NCBI GenBank assembly: GCA_947624455.1
Contig: CANQKL010000031.1
Location: 1-13,199, forward strand
From: an uncultured Clostridia bacterium
GTDB taxonomy: Bacteria > Bacillota > Clostridia > UMGS1883
Length of the DNA: 13,199 nt
Reading direction: 5' to 3'
Both the position numbers and the translations under genes were made by a program. This document shows positions 5,275 to 13,199 of the stretch, in pieces (the stretch's first letter is position 1; each line of letters opens with the position of its first letter). The notes under the pieces were generated by a model, which did no database searches, was not told the DNA's origin, and saw only the letters and a list, made by a program, of their open reading frames with translations.

Positions 5275-8200
5275 TTATTCCTCATCGCTGAGAATTGCAT
5301 CCATAGTGGCCTCAAAAGTACCGTCCTCAATCATTTCGACGATCTCGAGGACCGCCGCGGAGGCTGGCGCATCAGTCTCAGTGATAGTAAATACAGTAGC
5401 GTTGGTCTTTTCCTGAATAGTAACAGCGCCGCTGGCGTTCACATTCAGATAGAGATTGCTCTGCTTGCCTCTGATGTAATAGCCGCCGTTGGTTTCCTCA
5501 AGATAGAACTTCTGATTGTCGCCGCCGTTGTAAGTCCAGGTACCAACATCGTGGCCGACTACCTGGCTTTGACCGCTTACATCAATGACATCGCCGTCAG
5601 CGGCAAAGAATACATAGGCGTCGCCTATTGGAAGCATATGCCAATCGCTGCCGATGGACATTGCGGTTCCGGTCTTGGGAACTACTCTAACGGACTTGAG
5701 CTTAGTGCTGCCAGTGGGAGAAAGGTACATACGGAAGTTGTCAATGTAGATCTCACCCCATTTTTCAGCTCCGACAGAGAAGGTTATAGTGTCAATGGGT
5801 TCGTTATCCCAGTCAACGTTATCGGCTGTGCTGAAGGGCATAACTGTTTCAACCATGCGATAGCCGTCAAATACATAGACCTCGGCTATTTTCATGGAGG
5901 GATGTACATTCACCTTGACCTGATACAAAGACCCAACCATAAGGGTGTCGTTATAATCATGAATGTAGACCTCATCCACATTGTCATAACGGGCATCGCC
6001 TTTGTGATATGTTATTTTATCATACCTGTCGGGGTCGTTAAGGCCGTCGTTCCTAAACAGGGAGGCAGACGTTGCTGTATTGATAAGGTTAGTAACATTG
6101 CCGTTTTGATCGACCTGCCAATCGTCAAATGCAACCGAGTTGATTTTGCCGATCGTATTGCCGCGGCCGTTTTCATTGCCCCATGCGGACATATGACGGA
6201 ACTGTATGGCGCTGGGATGATCCGTATCGCCCCTCCTAGTAGGCGTGCCGTGGGACAGAGTGAAACCGGCGTTAGCGGTGTTATTCCAAGACTGCTCATT
6301 AATATACCGCATGGAGAACTCAAGAGTGTAATCTCTGCCATCGGTGTTAGGCAGGCTGTGCGAAGCCATAATGCCCTCTCCGCTAGAGCTGCCGGCCACG
6401 CGATAGAGGTGGATGCCGGAGTTGCCGAAAACCGTCTTGTTGATCGCGGCATAGAAGCCATCGTTCATAGCCACTTCGCCGGTGCTGTTATAAGCTTTGC
6501 CAGTCCAGCCATTAAATGTATCGGCGCTATCATTAAGCATGAGCTTGTTTTCGCCCTCGTAGGTGAAATCCTCAGCCAGCATGAACCGGCTGCCAGAGGT
6601 AGAGATCTCAACGGGGATGCTGATGATCGAGGACATGAGATGCTCAACGCCATTATCCCAAGCGAACAGCTTGATCTTGTCGCCCTCGTTAAATCTTGCC
6701 TCATAGGGGATATTGATCACAACCTGCGCCTCACCCATGGGGGAGAGTTTGTTTTCCCTCTCATACTTATCCGCGCCGGGAACTCCGGTTCTGGGAACGC
6801 TGCGGGCGGGTATCTCAGCTTCTTTGCTAATGACCTCGATAAGCTTGTTGTTCTTATCATAGTGAGCAAGGGCAAATTTAGCCTGACCGGCGTCTATGGA
6901 AATATTGGAAACAACAAACTCACCGGTGACGCTGTTAACGCCTGTACTCAGAGATGTTATCTCCTTGCCGCCGCTCTTAAGGGCGGCGTCGGCAAACATT
7001 TCGGGATCGTCCTGAGGTTTGATTTCGGGGAAATCTGTCTTGACGCCGGTCTTGTACTCATAGTTCATCCAATAGCGGTACTCGCCGCTGATCCAAAGCA
7101 GCCTGGGTCCGGCATTGGAGCCGTCGTCATTCATCTTGTAATTATAGATAGCGTTGGGTCTTGCGTTGGGAACGGGCGAATCTTGGGTTATGGCCTGACG
7201 CTTAGTCCAGGTTGCGCCGTGGTCGTCGCTCTCCCAGCGGTATATCTCAAATACATTGCCGTATTTGCCCTCTGTGGGAAGGGACAGATAAATTACATTG
7301 GCGTCCTTGGAATTGTGGTCAAAGGTAAGACCGCCGCTGTAGCAACGTTCCTGGGTGGCGTTCTGATGGAACCACTTGCCGCCGTAAGAAAGATATGTCT
7401 TGACCCACTGCTGAGAATCGCTGTCCCAGCGGGCATACCAGTAATAGTGGTGACTGCGGGTATTGGTGCCATCCTCGGACAAATATTCATCGGGCAGGGA
7501 ACCGTTCTCTCCTGGTTCCGTGGCGGTTATGTCAACATAAACGATGCAGGGTTCGCCCTTCATATTGTGTGAAATATCCCAGGTCCAACCGCGGCGCTCG
7601 TTGTGATTATTGCCGTTGGGTTCGGTAAAGGAGGCGCCGGTCTGCTCACTGGCGTCGAACACTACCAGCTCAGGGTATACGGTGTAAAGCAGGACGGTAG
7701 CCACGCCCCACTGACCGGTAGTGCCGTTGGCGCCCTTGCTCCTGTACATAGCCTGGTTTTCAAAGGGAAGGGGCTGAAGCAGGTTGTCCTTAGCGGTGTA
7801 AAGGTTCTGATCCTCAATGTTAAGGTACAGATAATAGATATGGTTGCGCATATCGTTGTCGGGATGGTTGGCGGTAAAGGTGATATAGATCTTGTTTTCA
7901 TCAAAATCGTAATCATACTTGGTGTAGGGACGACGCTGACCGTCGGCTTTTCCGCCGTCATCGAAACTGGTGTAGGAGGTATTGGCGATCTGAGTCTGAC
8001 CCATTATAGGCTCGACCACGCCGGGAACATTCTCCCCGCCCTCGGTGAAGAACTGGCCATCCTCATCAGGCATGGGGAACTTGGCCATAGTGGGCTTCCA
8101 GTGAACGCCTCTCCAGCCAATGTAAATAACGTCGTTGCCTTCGATGCCGCAGTCGTCATGTACCATGAATACGGTTGGATAGGTGGCGTTATAATCGTGG

Positions 8201-10665
8201 TTATCCTCCATATCATTCTTGGTATAGCAATAGTAGTACTGCTCGGCGTTCCACTCAGATATATCCTCGGGATACTTGGAAACGCGGAAATACATATACG
8301 GCTCATTGGTATGCATGGAGTAAACCGCCATAATACGTCCGTCGGGCAGAATAACAACCGCGGGATTGTTATGGTCGTCGCTCTCCAGCTTTTCATGGAT
8401 AACTACTCGTTTATAATTGCCGGTGTTGTGGTCGTACTCGGCAACGACAATGTCGCCGCAATCCTCGACCCAGCCCATATAGGTCTTGTCATTCTTGAAA
8501 ACATAGCCGCCAGTGCTGTAATCGCCGCTTTCATAGCGAGTCGCCAGAGCGTCGCCAGGCTGGATGTGAGTGCCGCTGGGTTCAACGTACCAGTTCCAGC
8601 CGCCGTTATTGGTAGCTACGCCGACCTTGTTCAGTTCCGTGCCGTCATCCGGCTCAACAGCCTTTACGTTGACGGTGCAGCTTACAGACTGGCTATTCAG
8701 CTCGTCAATAACGCCGGTAACGGTATATGTAGCTTCCTTGCTGACGTCATTATCGTCGCTGTCCCATCTCACCGGGAAGGGAACGGACTGCCCGTTGGAG
8801 AACTTGACGCTGACGTATGAGGGCATTACGAGGGATTGGCCCACAACCGTATTAGCCTCGGCGTCGATCTCTTCAACAGTGACTTCGTCATACTCGACGT
8901 TAAGCGTGTCGTCCACATTGCTGGTAATGGAAGGATTGTTCTGGGTATTTTTTCTGACGTAAATTTTGCTGCCGATGACCTTATATTTTGGAGCGTCAGA
9001 ATCAATATAAGTCTTGCCGACGGCCCATCTTACCTTTTTAGAAGGAGATATTTCAATGTTGCCGCAGCTGTAATTTACAGTTATATTCACAAAGCCGCTG
9101 AGCCATACCTCTCTGTGGCCTAACATAACAACGGTGTTGCTGCCGTTGCCCTGCTCGCCCTTGTCAAGGTCGTCGCCATGATAGAAGAAACGGTCGATGT
9201 GATCCAAGTTGGCATTTCTAAATTTTGCAGGGCCGTTAGTTATCTCCATTACGTTTGTTTTGCCCTGCTCAACCGCATACATACGGTAAGTACGGTTGTC
9301 AAGATTAACTATAGTCTGAATTGTATAATTCTTGTTGGCGTCGCAGGGAACCGTGCTGGTTGTCCAGCCGCCGTCGTAATATTCAAAATTGCTCGCTTTT
9401 CTATAGCGTACAACAGGGCCTACGCCGTCAAAAGTGGAGGAGGAAATATTGCCGTATGACAGGAGCCGGTTAGTGCCGGAGCCGGTGGCTATATCAGCCT
9501 CAAACAGTATAACTCCGCTGGCGTAATCCTCGCCCACATCGGTTTTCCAGCCAAAGTCAGCGCCTTCGGAGTGGCCGCTGCAATAGTAGGCGTTGGGAGT
9601 GTACTCGTTTTCATGATAAATCACATCGGCGGTAACAGAAGCTTTACCGTCAATGGTCGCGGTATACTTACCTGCGCTGCCCGTCCATGTGGCGGACATG
9701 GACTGTATGGCGCTGTCTTTGATCACATTAAATTTATTTGGCAAAGCGGGAGCCATACCGCCGGTAATGGCGTCCACCTTAATATCGGTCTGTGCGTACT
9801 TAACAGTAGCCTTCGCGCCTACGGCAACCTCTATTTCGGGAAGCTCCTCACGAACATAGTACTTGCCGTTAGCTACGACAGACTCGGGAGCAAGGCTTTC
9901 GTCAGGGGTAAACTTCTCACCGACGATGAGTTCGTTGACCTTTGTGTTCAGGAGGCTGGTCGCGCCGGCCTTGAGTTCCACATCAACGCTGGCAGTAAGA
10001 AGGGGCTTGAACTTGGGAGCCTTTTCATTGTCGTTGACGCCGTAAAAGCCAATAAGTCCATTGTGCAGACTTTTATCGGCGCTGGAACTATAGATGTCGT
10101 CTCTGTTGGCGAATAAAAGCGCGACAGTGTTTGTCTCGGGATAAAGCGAGAAATATTTGGCAAGGTCCATAACCGCCGTTACTTCCATATTTACGTCGCT
10201 ATCCTTCTGCGTGGGAAGGGAGGACAAATCAAAAACTCCTATTACCTCTGAGGATTTTGGAGTAGGAGGATTCGTGGCGTTTGTATTGTCCACCAATGAG
10301 GGATCCATTGCAAAAACCTGAAGCTGAGACTTGACATTGCTCTGATTCAGGTTCTGGGTACGATATACCGTCATAGTGAGTTCGGCTTTTTTGAGCGCGG
10401 CCTTATCATACCCGGACGCGTCAAACGCAACTACACCCATACGGTAACCTCTTTCGCCGCCCGTGCCATCTGTCCAGGAAAAGGCATAGGGCCGGTCGGA
10501 ATGATTGTTGACTATATACGGATCGCGGTGTTTTTCACCGGTAGTGGCCGTATAACTGTCTGTAACAGGCAGCAAGTCCCCGCTGGCAGCAAAAACTATA
10601 CATGGAACGACTGTAATGGCCATTACCAATGCTGTCAACAGAGCCACGAGTCTCTTTGTTTTCAT
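5275..10665 (-). CDS. Giant secreted BNR_4 beta-propeller protein with jelly-roll, Ig-like and ricin-type domains; candidate polysaccharide lyase
   Basis: The product has 1796 residues. A signal peptide covers about 1-26 (basic MKTKR start, hydrophobic core, VFA before the cut). Residues ~30-228 resemble a DNRLRE/CBM96-type domain, ~240-350 and ~595-668 are Ig-like (the second Big_4-like), and ~355-530 and ~1358-1650 look like concanavalin-type jelly rolls. The centre (~680-1205) is a BNR_4 propeller starting GGWNWY and containing DDHNNP (763-768), H785, ITFTANHP and SDDHGATW. An Ig/FN3-like domain covers ~1215-1355, a ricin-type trefoil about 1675-1763, and an acidic tail ends the protein. 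BNR_4-type propellers occur in polysaccharide lyases; H765 and H785 are plausible active-site residues, but this is inference and a binding-only role is possible. No LPXTG or membrane anchor is seen. The ATG follows GGGAGG by 8 nt. It is divergent from the ricin-peptidase gene. Confidence 0.85.
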   Translation of the reverse strand: MKTKRLVALLTALVMAITVVPCIVFAASGDLLPVTDSYTATTGEKHRDPYIVNNHSDRPYAFSWTDGTGGERGYRMGVVAFDASGYDKAALKKAELTMTVYRTQNLNQSNVKSQLQVFAMDPSLVDNTNATNPPTPKSSEVIGVFDLSSLPTQKDSDVNMEVTAVMDLAKYFSLYPETNTVALLFANRDDIYSSSADKSLHNGLIGFYGVNDNEKAPKFKPLLTASVDVELKAGATSLLNTKVNELIVGEKFTPDESLAPESVVANGKYYVREELPEIEVAVGAKATVKYAQTDIKVDAITGGMAPALPNKFNVIKDSAIQSMSATWTGSAGKYTATIDGKASVTADVIYHENEYTPNAYYCSGHSEGADFGWKTDVGEDYASGVILFEADIATGSGTNRLLSYGNISSSTFDGVGPVVRYRKASNFEYYDGGWTTSTVPCDANKNYTIQTIVNLDNRTYRMYAVEQGKTNVMEITNGPAKFRNANLDHIDRFFYHGDDLDKGEQGNGSNTVVMLGHREVWLSGFVNITVNYSCGNIEISPSKKVRWAVGKTYIDSDAPKYKVIGSKIYVRKNTQNNPSITSNVDDTLNVEYDEVTVEEIDAEANTVVGQSLVMPSYVSVKFSNGQSVPFPVRWDSDDNDVSKEATYTVTGVIDELNSQSVSCTVNVKAVEPDDGTELNKVGVATNNGGWNWYVEPSGTHIQPGDALATRYESGDYSTGGYVFKNDKTYMGWVEDCGDIVVAEYDHNTGNYKRVVIHEKLESDDHNNPAVVILPDGRIMAVYSMHTNEPYMYFRVSKYPEDISEWNAEQYYYCYTKNDMEDNHDYNATYPTVFMVHDDCGIEGNDVIYIGWRGVHWKPTMAKFPMPDEDGQFFTEGGENVPGVVEPIMGQTQIANTSYTSFDDGGKADGQRRPYTKYDYDFDENKIYITFTANHPDNDMRNHIYYLYLNIEDQNLYTAKDNLLQPLPFENQAMYRSKGANGTTGQWGVATVLLYTVYPELVVFDASEQTGASFTEPNGNNHNERRGWTWDISHNMKGEPCIVYVDITATEPGENGSLPDEYLSEDGTNTRSHHYYWYARWDSDSQQWVKTYLSYGGKWFHQNATQERCYSGGLTFDHNSKDANVIYLSLPTEGKYGNVFEIYRWESDDHGATWTKRQAITQDSPVPNARPNAIYNYKMNDDGSNAGPRLLWISGEYRYWMNYEYKTGVKTDFPEIKPQDDPEMFADAALKSGGKEITSLSTGVNSVTGEFVVSNISIDAGQAKFALAHYDKNNKLIEVISKEAEIPARSVPRTGVPGADKYERENKLSPMGEAQVVINIPYEARFNEGDKIKLFAWDNGVEHLMSSIISIPVEISTSGSRFMLAEDFTYEGENKLMLNDSADTFNGWTGKAYNSTGEVAMNDGFYAAINKTVFGNSGIHLYRVAGSSSGEGIMASHSLPNTDGRDYTLEFSMRYINEQSWNNTANAGFTLSHGTPTRRGDTDHPSAIQFRHMSAWGNENGRGNTIGKINSVAFDDWQVDQNGNVTNLINTATSASLFRNDGLNDPDRYDKITYHKGDARYDNVDEVYIHDYNDTLMVGSLYQVKVNVHPSMKIAEVYVFDGYRMVETVMPFSTADNVDWDNEPIDTITFSVGAEKWGEIYIDNFRMYLSPTGSTKLKSVRVVPKTGTAMSIGSDWHMLPIGDAYVFFAADGDVIDVSGQSQVVGHDVGTWTYNGGDNQKFYLEETNGGYYIRGKQSNLYLNVNASGAVTIQEKTNATVFTITETDAPASAAVLEIVEMIEDGTFEATMDAILSDEE

Positions 10666-10698
10666 TTTATTTACCTCCCGTTAATAATTTCAAAAGAT

Positions 10699-10727
10699 AT
10701 TATATAATAAATTACCAAAAAAGTCAA
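10699..10727 (-). promoter_or_regulatory. Sigma-A promoter of the giant propeller gene
   Basis: On the minus strand TTGACT (10722-10727) and a perfect TATAAT (10699-10704) are 17 nt apart. The leader before the ATG would be about 27 nt and contains the GGGAGGT ribosome binding site. The -35 box lies 51 bp from that of the divergent promoter. Confidence 0.85.
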
Positions 10728-10778
10728 TACTAAATTCAAATTTACTTGTCATTTTCACAATATTTTTTTATAATTCCA

Positions 10779-10807
10779 TTGACAAACCCAATATATAGTG
10801 GTAGAAT
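10779..10807 (+). promoter_or_regulatory. Sigma-A promoter of the ricin-peptidase gene
   Basis: TTGACA (10779-10784, full consensus) and TAGAAT (10802-10807) are separated by 17 nt. The start point should fall near 10814, giving a leader of about 31 nt with AAGGAGAG before the GTG. Confidence 0.87.
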
Positions 10808-10827
10808 AAGCATATATCCAATATATG
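10788..10827. promoter_or_regulatory. Candidate operator: direct repeat and palindrome over the peptidase promoter
   Basis: CCAATATAT occurs at 10788-10796, within the promoter spacer, and again at 10818-10826, exactly 30 bp apart (about three helical turns). The second copy is part of a perfect palindrome, CATATAT-CCA-ATATATG (10811-10827), that covers the expected transcription start. Such placement fits repressor binding, but AT-rich sequence produces short repeats easily. Confidence 0.4.
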
Positions 10828-10844
10828 TTAAAGGAGAGATTACA

Positions 10845-13076
10845 GTGAAAAAATTTATGTCGGCCGCCCTTGCCGCGGCAATGCTGCTGGGCGCCTCGCC
10901 GGCGACCTTTGCCCAGACTCCCGACGCTTCGCCCGCAGTTCAAACGGAGCAAACCGCTATCGACCCATTTGACAGCGCGTACAGCATAATAAAGAACGTT
11001 TCCACAGGTCGGGCGATAGCTGTTGAAAACAAGGGCAAGGAGAATCTGGACAAGATAGTTACCGAGTTAGTAGACGAAAACAGGACCGACGACAATACCC
11101 TGTGGCGCATATCCCCTATTGGCGGCGATATGTACTGCGCCGTGAATAAAAACAGCGGCCGCAGCCTTGACGTGCCTGACGCGCTTAAAGAGGACGGGGT
11201 TCAGCTCATCCAGTACAGCTACAACGGCAACGCGCAGCAAAAAATGACCTTTGAAAGGGTCGCTGGCGCCGACGCTTATACTATCAAACCAAGCCATGCC
11301 GACACCTACCTTGCGGATTGGGATGGCAAGCTTGTGCAGATTCAAGACAAGAACGCCAAAGAAGCTCAGTGGACATTGTTACCCGTTGAGGAATCCCTAA
11401 TGCGCCAGGTGTCCTCCACCCCCGGCTACGCGCTTCTCAGCGACGATCAGCGGCGGGCCTTTGACAATTACTTCTTCAGCGCGATGGATATGAGCCGCAG
11501 CGTTCGCAGCAGTGCCGAGACTCTGCTGTGCGGCGGCAAGTATCTTACGCTTTCCGCCCAAGCGCAAAAGGATATGCTCATTACCGCTCTCACCTATACC
11601 GCCTCCGGTCAGGTGGTTGGCGACGTGGTGAACGAAACTCCCGCCAAATACACCATCGTCAAGGCCGAGCAGGTACCCGATTATGATATCTGGCGCGGCA
11701 GCCGCACAACCTGCTGGGTTTACGATGTAGAGATGGAAGGAGACGTTGAGGGTCAGATACACAAATTCCAGTTTATCAGCAACGAGGAGGACAAGGACGC
11801 GCCTATGGTCGCGAAATCTATCGAAGCTATAGGAGTTTTTCCCTACGCGCTGCGTCAGCACGTACACAAACTTTACTGGAAAAGCGGAGATACCGCCAAC
11901 AGCTATAACGGCGGCGGTAACGAGATCTGGATCCGCCTGACCTGGCAGCCCAGCCGCCAGCAGATATCTCAGACCCTTTCTCACGAGTTGGGTCATGTTC
12001 TGGAACAGAATATGCTTCAGGATCCCGACGTTTGGTCTTTGGCCGAACGGCTTGACGCCTGCCCTATCTCCTCTTACGGCTCCAGCAACGAGACTGAGGA
12101 TCTGGCTGAGTTCAGCCGCACTTATTGGACAAATCTTGGCAAGGACACTTTCAGCGAGCTGGAAAAGGTATATCCCAACCGTCTCAAGATTTTCCGCGGC
12201 CTGCTTTACAGAGCCGACAATGTCTATTTTGCCGATTATGCCGAGGACGAAAAATACATCGACGAGCTTACCGCCATGGCGCGGGCCGCTGGCGGCGACA
12301 GCGATAACTCCGGTCTCGACGAGGGCAAGCTTTATAAGATAGTTGATCCCGCCACAGACCGGGCTTTCACTGTTGAAGGCAACTCTATGGATAACGATGT
12401 TACCGTCAGTCTCGAGCGTTTCAACTATGGCGCCGGACAAATTTTCGGTATTGAAAAGTACGGCAACATGATAAAAATAATAAGCAACAACAGCGGCAAG
12501 CCTTTACAGCTTGACGACAGCGCCCTCAGCGGTAAAAACATTGTTCAGTACGGCGGCACTTGGGCTATTGACGAGAAATTCGCCGTTTACGAAAAGGACG
12601 GCCTGTTCCAGCTCATGGCGCCCAGATATCAGCTCTACGTAAGCCCATTCAATAACAAGGCCGGGCAGGACGTCGCGCCCCACGGCTGGAAATTTGTCGA
12701 GGTGGGAGAAAGCTCTGTCAAGACCGCAAAAATAAAGGCTAACGGCCTGGAACTCGTCTCCGATGAAGCTGTGGCTCCAGTTACAGCCGCCGCCAGCGGT
12801 TCTATATGGAAGATCAGCCCCGCCGGAGAAAACGGCGTCGTTAAAATAGTCAACACCGAAACCGGGTTAGCTATGGATATTTTGGACAGCAGCACGGATA
12901 TAGGAGCCGATCTTATAACTTACGATTACTACGGCAGCGCCAATCAGCTCTTTACCCTTGAGGAAACGGCGGCGGGCTTTAGAATCAAGAACCGCAACAG
13001 CGGCCTATATCTCAGCGTTGGCGAGGATGGAAAGGTCACTCAGCAGCGCGTCGGCACAGTTTTTACCATTGAATAA
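10845..13076 (+). CDS. Secreted zinc metallopeptidase (lethal-factor/PPEP-like) flanked by ricin-type lectin domains
   Basis: The product has 743 residues from a GTG start with AAGGAGAG 6 nt upstream; upstream extension would read through the promoter. A signal peptide covers ~1-23 (cut after TFA). A ricin-type trefoil spans ~44-180 (LWRISP, LIQYSYNGNAQQ). The zincin region lies within ~190-480: HELGH at 380-384, then YGSSNETEDLAEF at 411-423. Y411 and E418 have the same 7-residue spacing as the zinc-site tyrosine and glutamate of anthrax lethal factor and the Pro-Pro endopeptidases, so it is probably a gluzincin of that superfamily. E422 is an alternative ligand. Two more trefoil-like regions follow, ~493-620 and ~632-743. 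The last one resembles both the N-terminal trefoil and the end of the divergent propeller protein. Substrate unknown; a glycoprotein is inferred. No anchor is seen. Confidence 0.85.
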   Translation: MKKFMSAALAAAMLLGASPATFAQTPDASPAVQTEQTAIDPFDSAYSIIKNVSTGRAIAVENKGKENLDKIVTELVDENRTDDNTLWRISPIGGDMYCAVNKNSGRSLDVPDALKEDGVQLIQYSYNGNAQQKMTFERVAGADAYTIKPSHADTYLADWDGKLVQIQDKNAKEAQWTLLPVEESLMRQVSSTPGYALLSDDQRRAFDNYFFSAMDMSRSVRSSAETLLCGGKYLTLSAQAQKDMLITALTYTASGQVVGDVVNETPAKYTIVKAEQVPDYDIWRGSRTTCWVYDVEMEGDVEGQIHKFQFISNEEDKDAPMVAKSIEAIGVFPYALRQHVHKLYWKSGDTANSYNGGGNEIWIRLTWQPSRQQISQTLSHELGHVLEQNMLQDPDVWSLAERLDACPISSYGSSNETEDLAEFSRTYWTNLGKDTFSELEKVYPNRLKIFRGLLYRADNVYFADYAEDEKYIDELTAMARAAGGDSDNSGLDEGKLYKIVDPATDRAFTVEGNSMDNDVTVSLERFNYGAGQIFGIEKYGNMIKIISNNSGKPLQLDDSALSGKNIVQYGGTWAIDEKFAVYEKDGLFQLMAPRYQLYVSPFNNKAGQDVAPHGWKFVEVGESSVKTAKIKANGLELVSDEAVAPVTAAASGSIWKISPAGENGVVKIVNTETGLAMDILDSSTDIGADLITYDYYGSANQLFTLEETAAGFRIKNRNSGLYLSVGEDGKVTQQRVGTVFTIE

Positions 13077-13199
13077 TAGGGCTGTAAAAAAAGTCGCGCA
13101 GACCGTCCAAGGGCTAAAAGCCTTAATTTAAGGCAAATTATAGCATTATGTAATCAGCCGAGAAAAATAAAATAATGTATTAGTGTAGAAAATTCGCCC
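13077..13199. other. Intergenic tail after the peptidase gene, no gene seen
   Basis: This AT-rich stretch holds no credible frame. GCCTTAA (13120-13126) and its complement (13128-13134) form a small palindrome, and a weak stem around 13109-13124 could pair AAGGGCT with AGCCTT, but neither is followed by a T-run on the plus strand. A clear terminator for the peptidase gene is therefore not visible before the window ends. Confidence 0.5.

Noticed and set aside
5236..8820. Very long plus-strand open frames (778 and 405 codons) opposite the giant propeller gene
   Set aside because: They lie in exact codon register with the minus-strand gene, so their stops could arise only from TTA, CTA or TCA codons, which that gene rarely uses. 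The translations show no domain, and the minus-strand product has a signal peptide, promoter, ribosome binding site and clear domains.
10746..10844. N-terminal extension of the peptidase by 33 residues
   Set aside because: It would place the start codon upstream of the TTGACA/TAGAAT promoter and bury the signal peptide.
11397..12440. 347-codon minus-strand open frame opposite the peptidase gene
   Set aside because: This is the same codon-register effect; the product lacks recognisable motifs, whereas the plus strand carries HELGH and ricin-type repeats.

Overview
The window looks like a chromosomal piece of a low-to-mid GC Firmicute, most likely a gut-type clostridium (Oscillospirales-like). 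This placement is inferred from gene content and signal style, not from a search. The support is sigma-A promoters of the TTGACA-17-TATAAT type, strong AGGAGG-type ribosome binding sites, GTG and TTG starts, a YdbC/PC4 protein, a WecG/TagA glycosyltransferase, and long secreted multidomain lectin-bearing enzymes.

Region 1 (1-3990, minus strand) is a tight six-gene operon read right to left from an extended -10 promoter at 3959-3987. Its order is a WecG/TagA/CpsF glycosyltransferase, thymidylate kinase (tmk), a DUF2156 / LPG-synthase-C-like protein, a DJ-1/PfpI protein, 5-formyltetrahydrofolate cyclo-ligase and a SAM-dependent O-methyltransferase cut by the window edge. Genes overlap by 7 nt or are separated by 0-24 nt. 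The set mixes cell-envelope polymer synthesis, dTTP and folate metabolism, carbonyl stress and (probably) tRNA modification.

Region 2 (about 4018-4286) has no gene. It is a dense stack of perfect or near-perfect hairpins bounded by two 25-nt copies of a terminator-like stem-loop, and its 35-nt ends are also imperfect inverted repeats. It looks like a small non-autonomous repeat (MITE-like) or a structured intergenic repeat, and it supplies the terminator downstream of the next gene.

Region 3 (4284-5198, minus strand) holds a 73-residue YdbC/PC4-type single-stranded nucleic-acid binding protein and a LOG-family nucleoside-monophosphate phosphoribohydrolase that starts at TTG.

Region 4 (5199-13199) is the most interesting part: two large secreted proteins transcribed divergently from a 179-bp AT-rich intergenic region with one clear sigma-A promoter for each. 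The leftward gene encodes 1796 residues: signal peptide, DNRLRE/CBM-like domain, Ig-like domains, jelly-roll-like domains, a central BNR_4 beta-propeller with a DDHN motif, and a C-terminal ricin-type trefoil. The rightward gene encodes 743 residues: signal peptide, ricin-type trefoil, a zincin with HELGH and a YG-N-E-x-E-D signature resembling anthrax lethal factor and Pro-Pro endopeptidases, then two further trefoils. The last trefoil repeats of the two proteins are about half identical. This suggests that a glycan-active propeller and a lectin-guided metallopeptidase are directed to the same carbohydrate target, perhaps a glycoprotein such as mucin. That joint role is inference.
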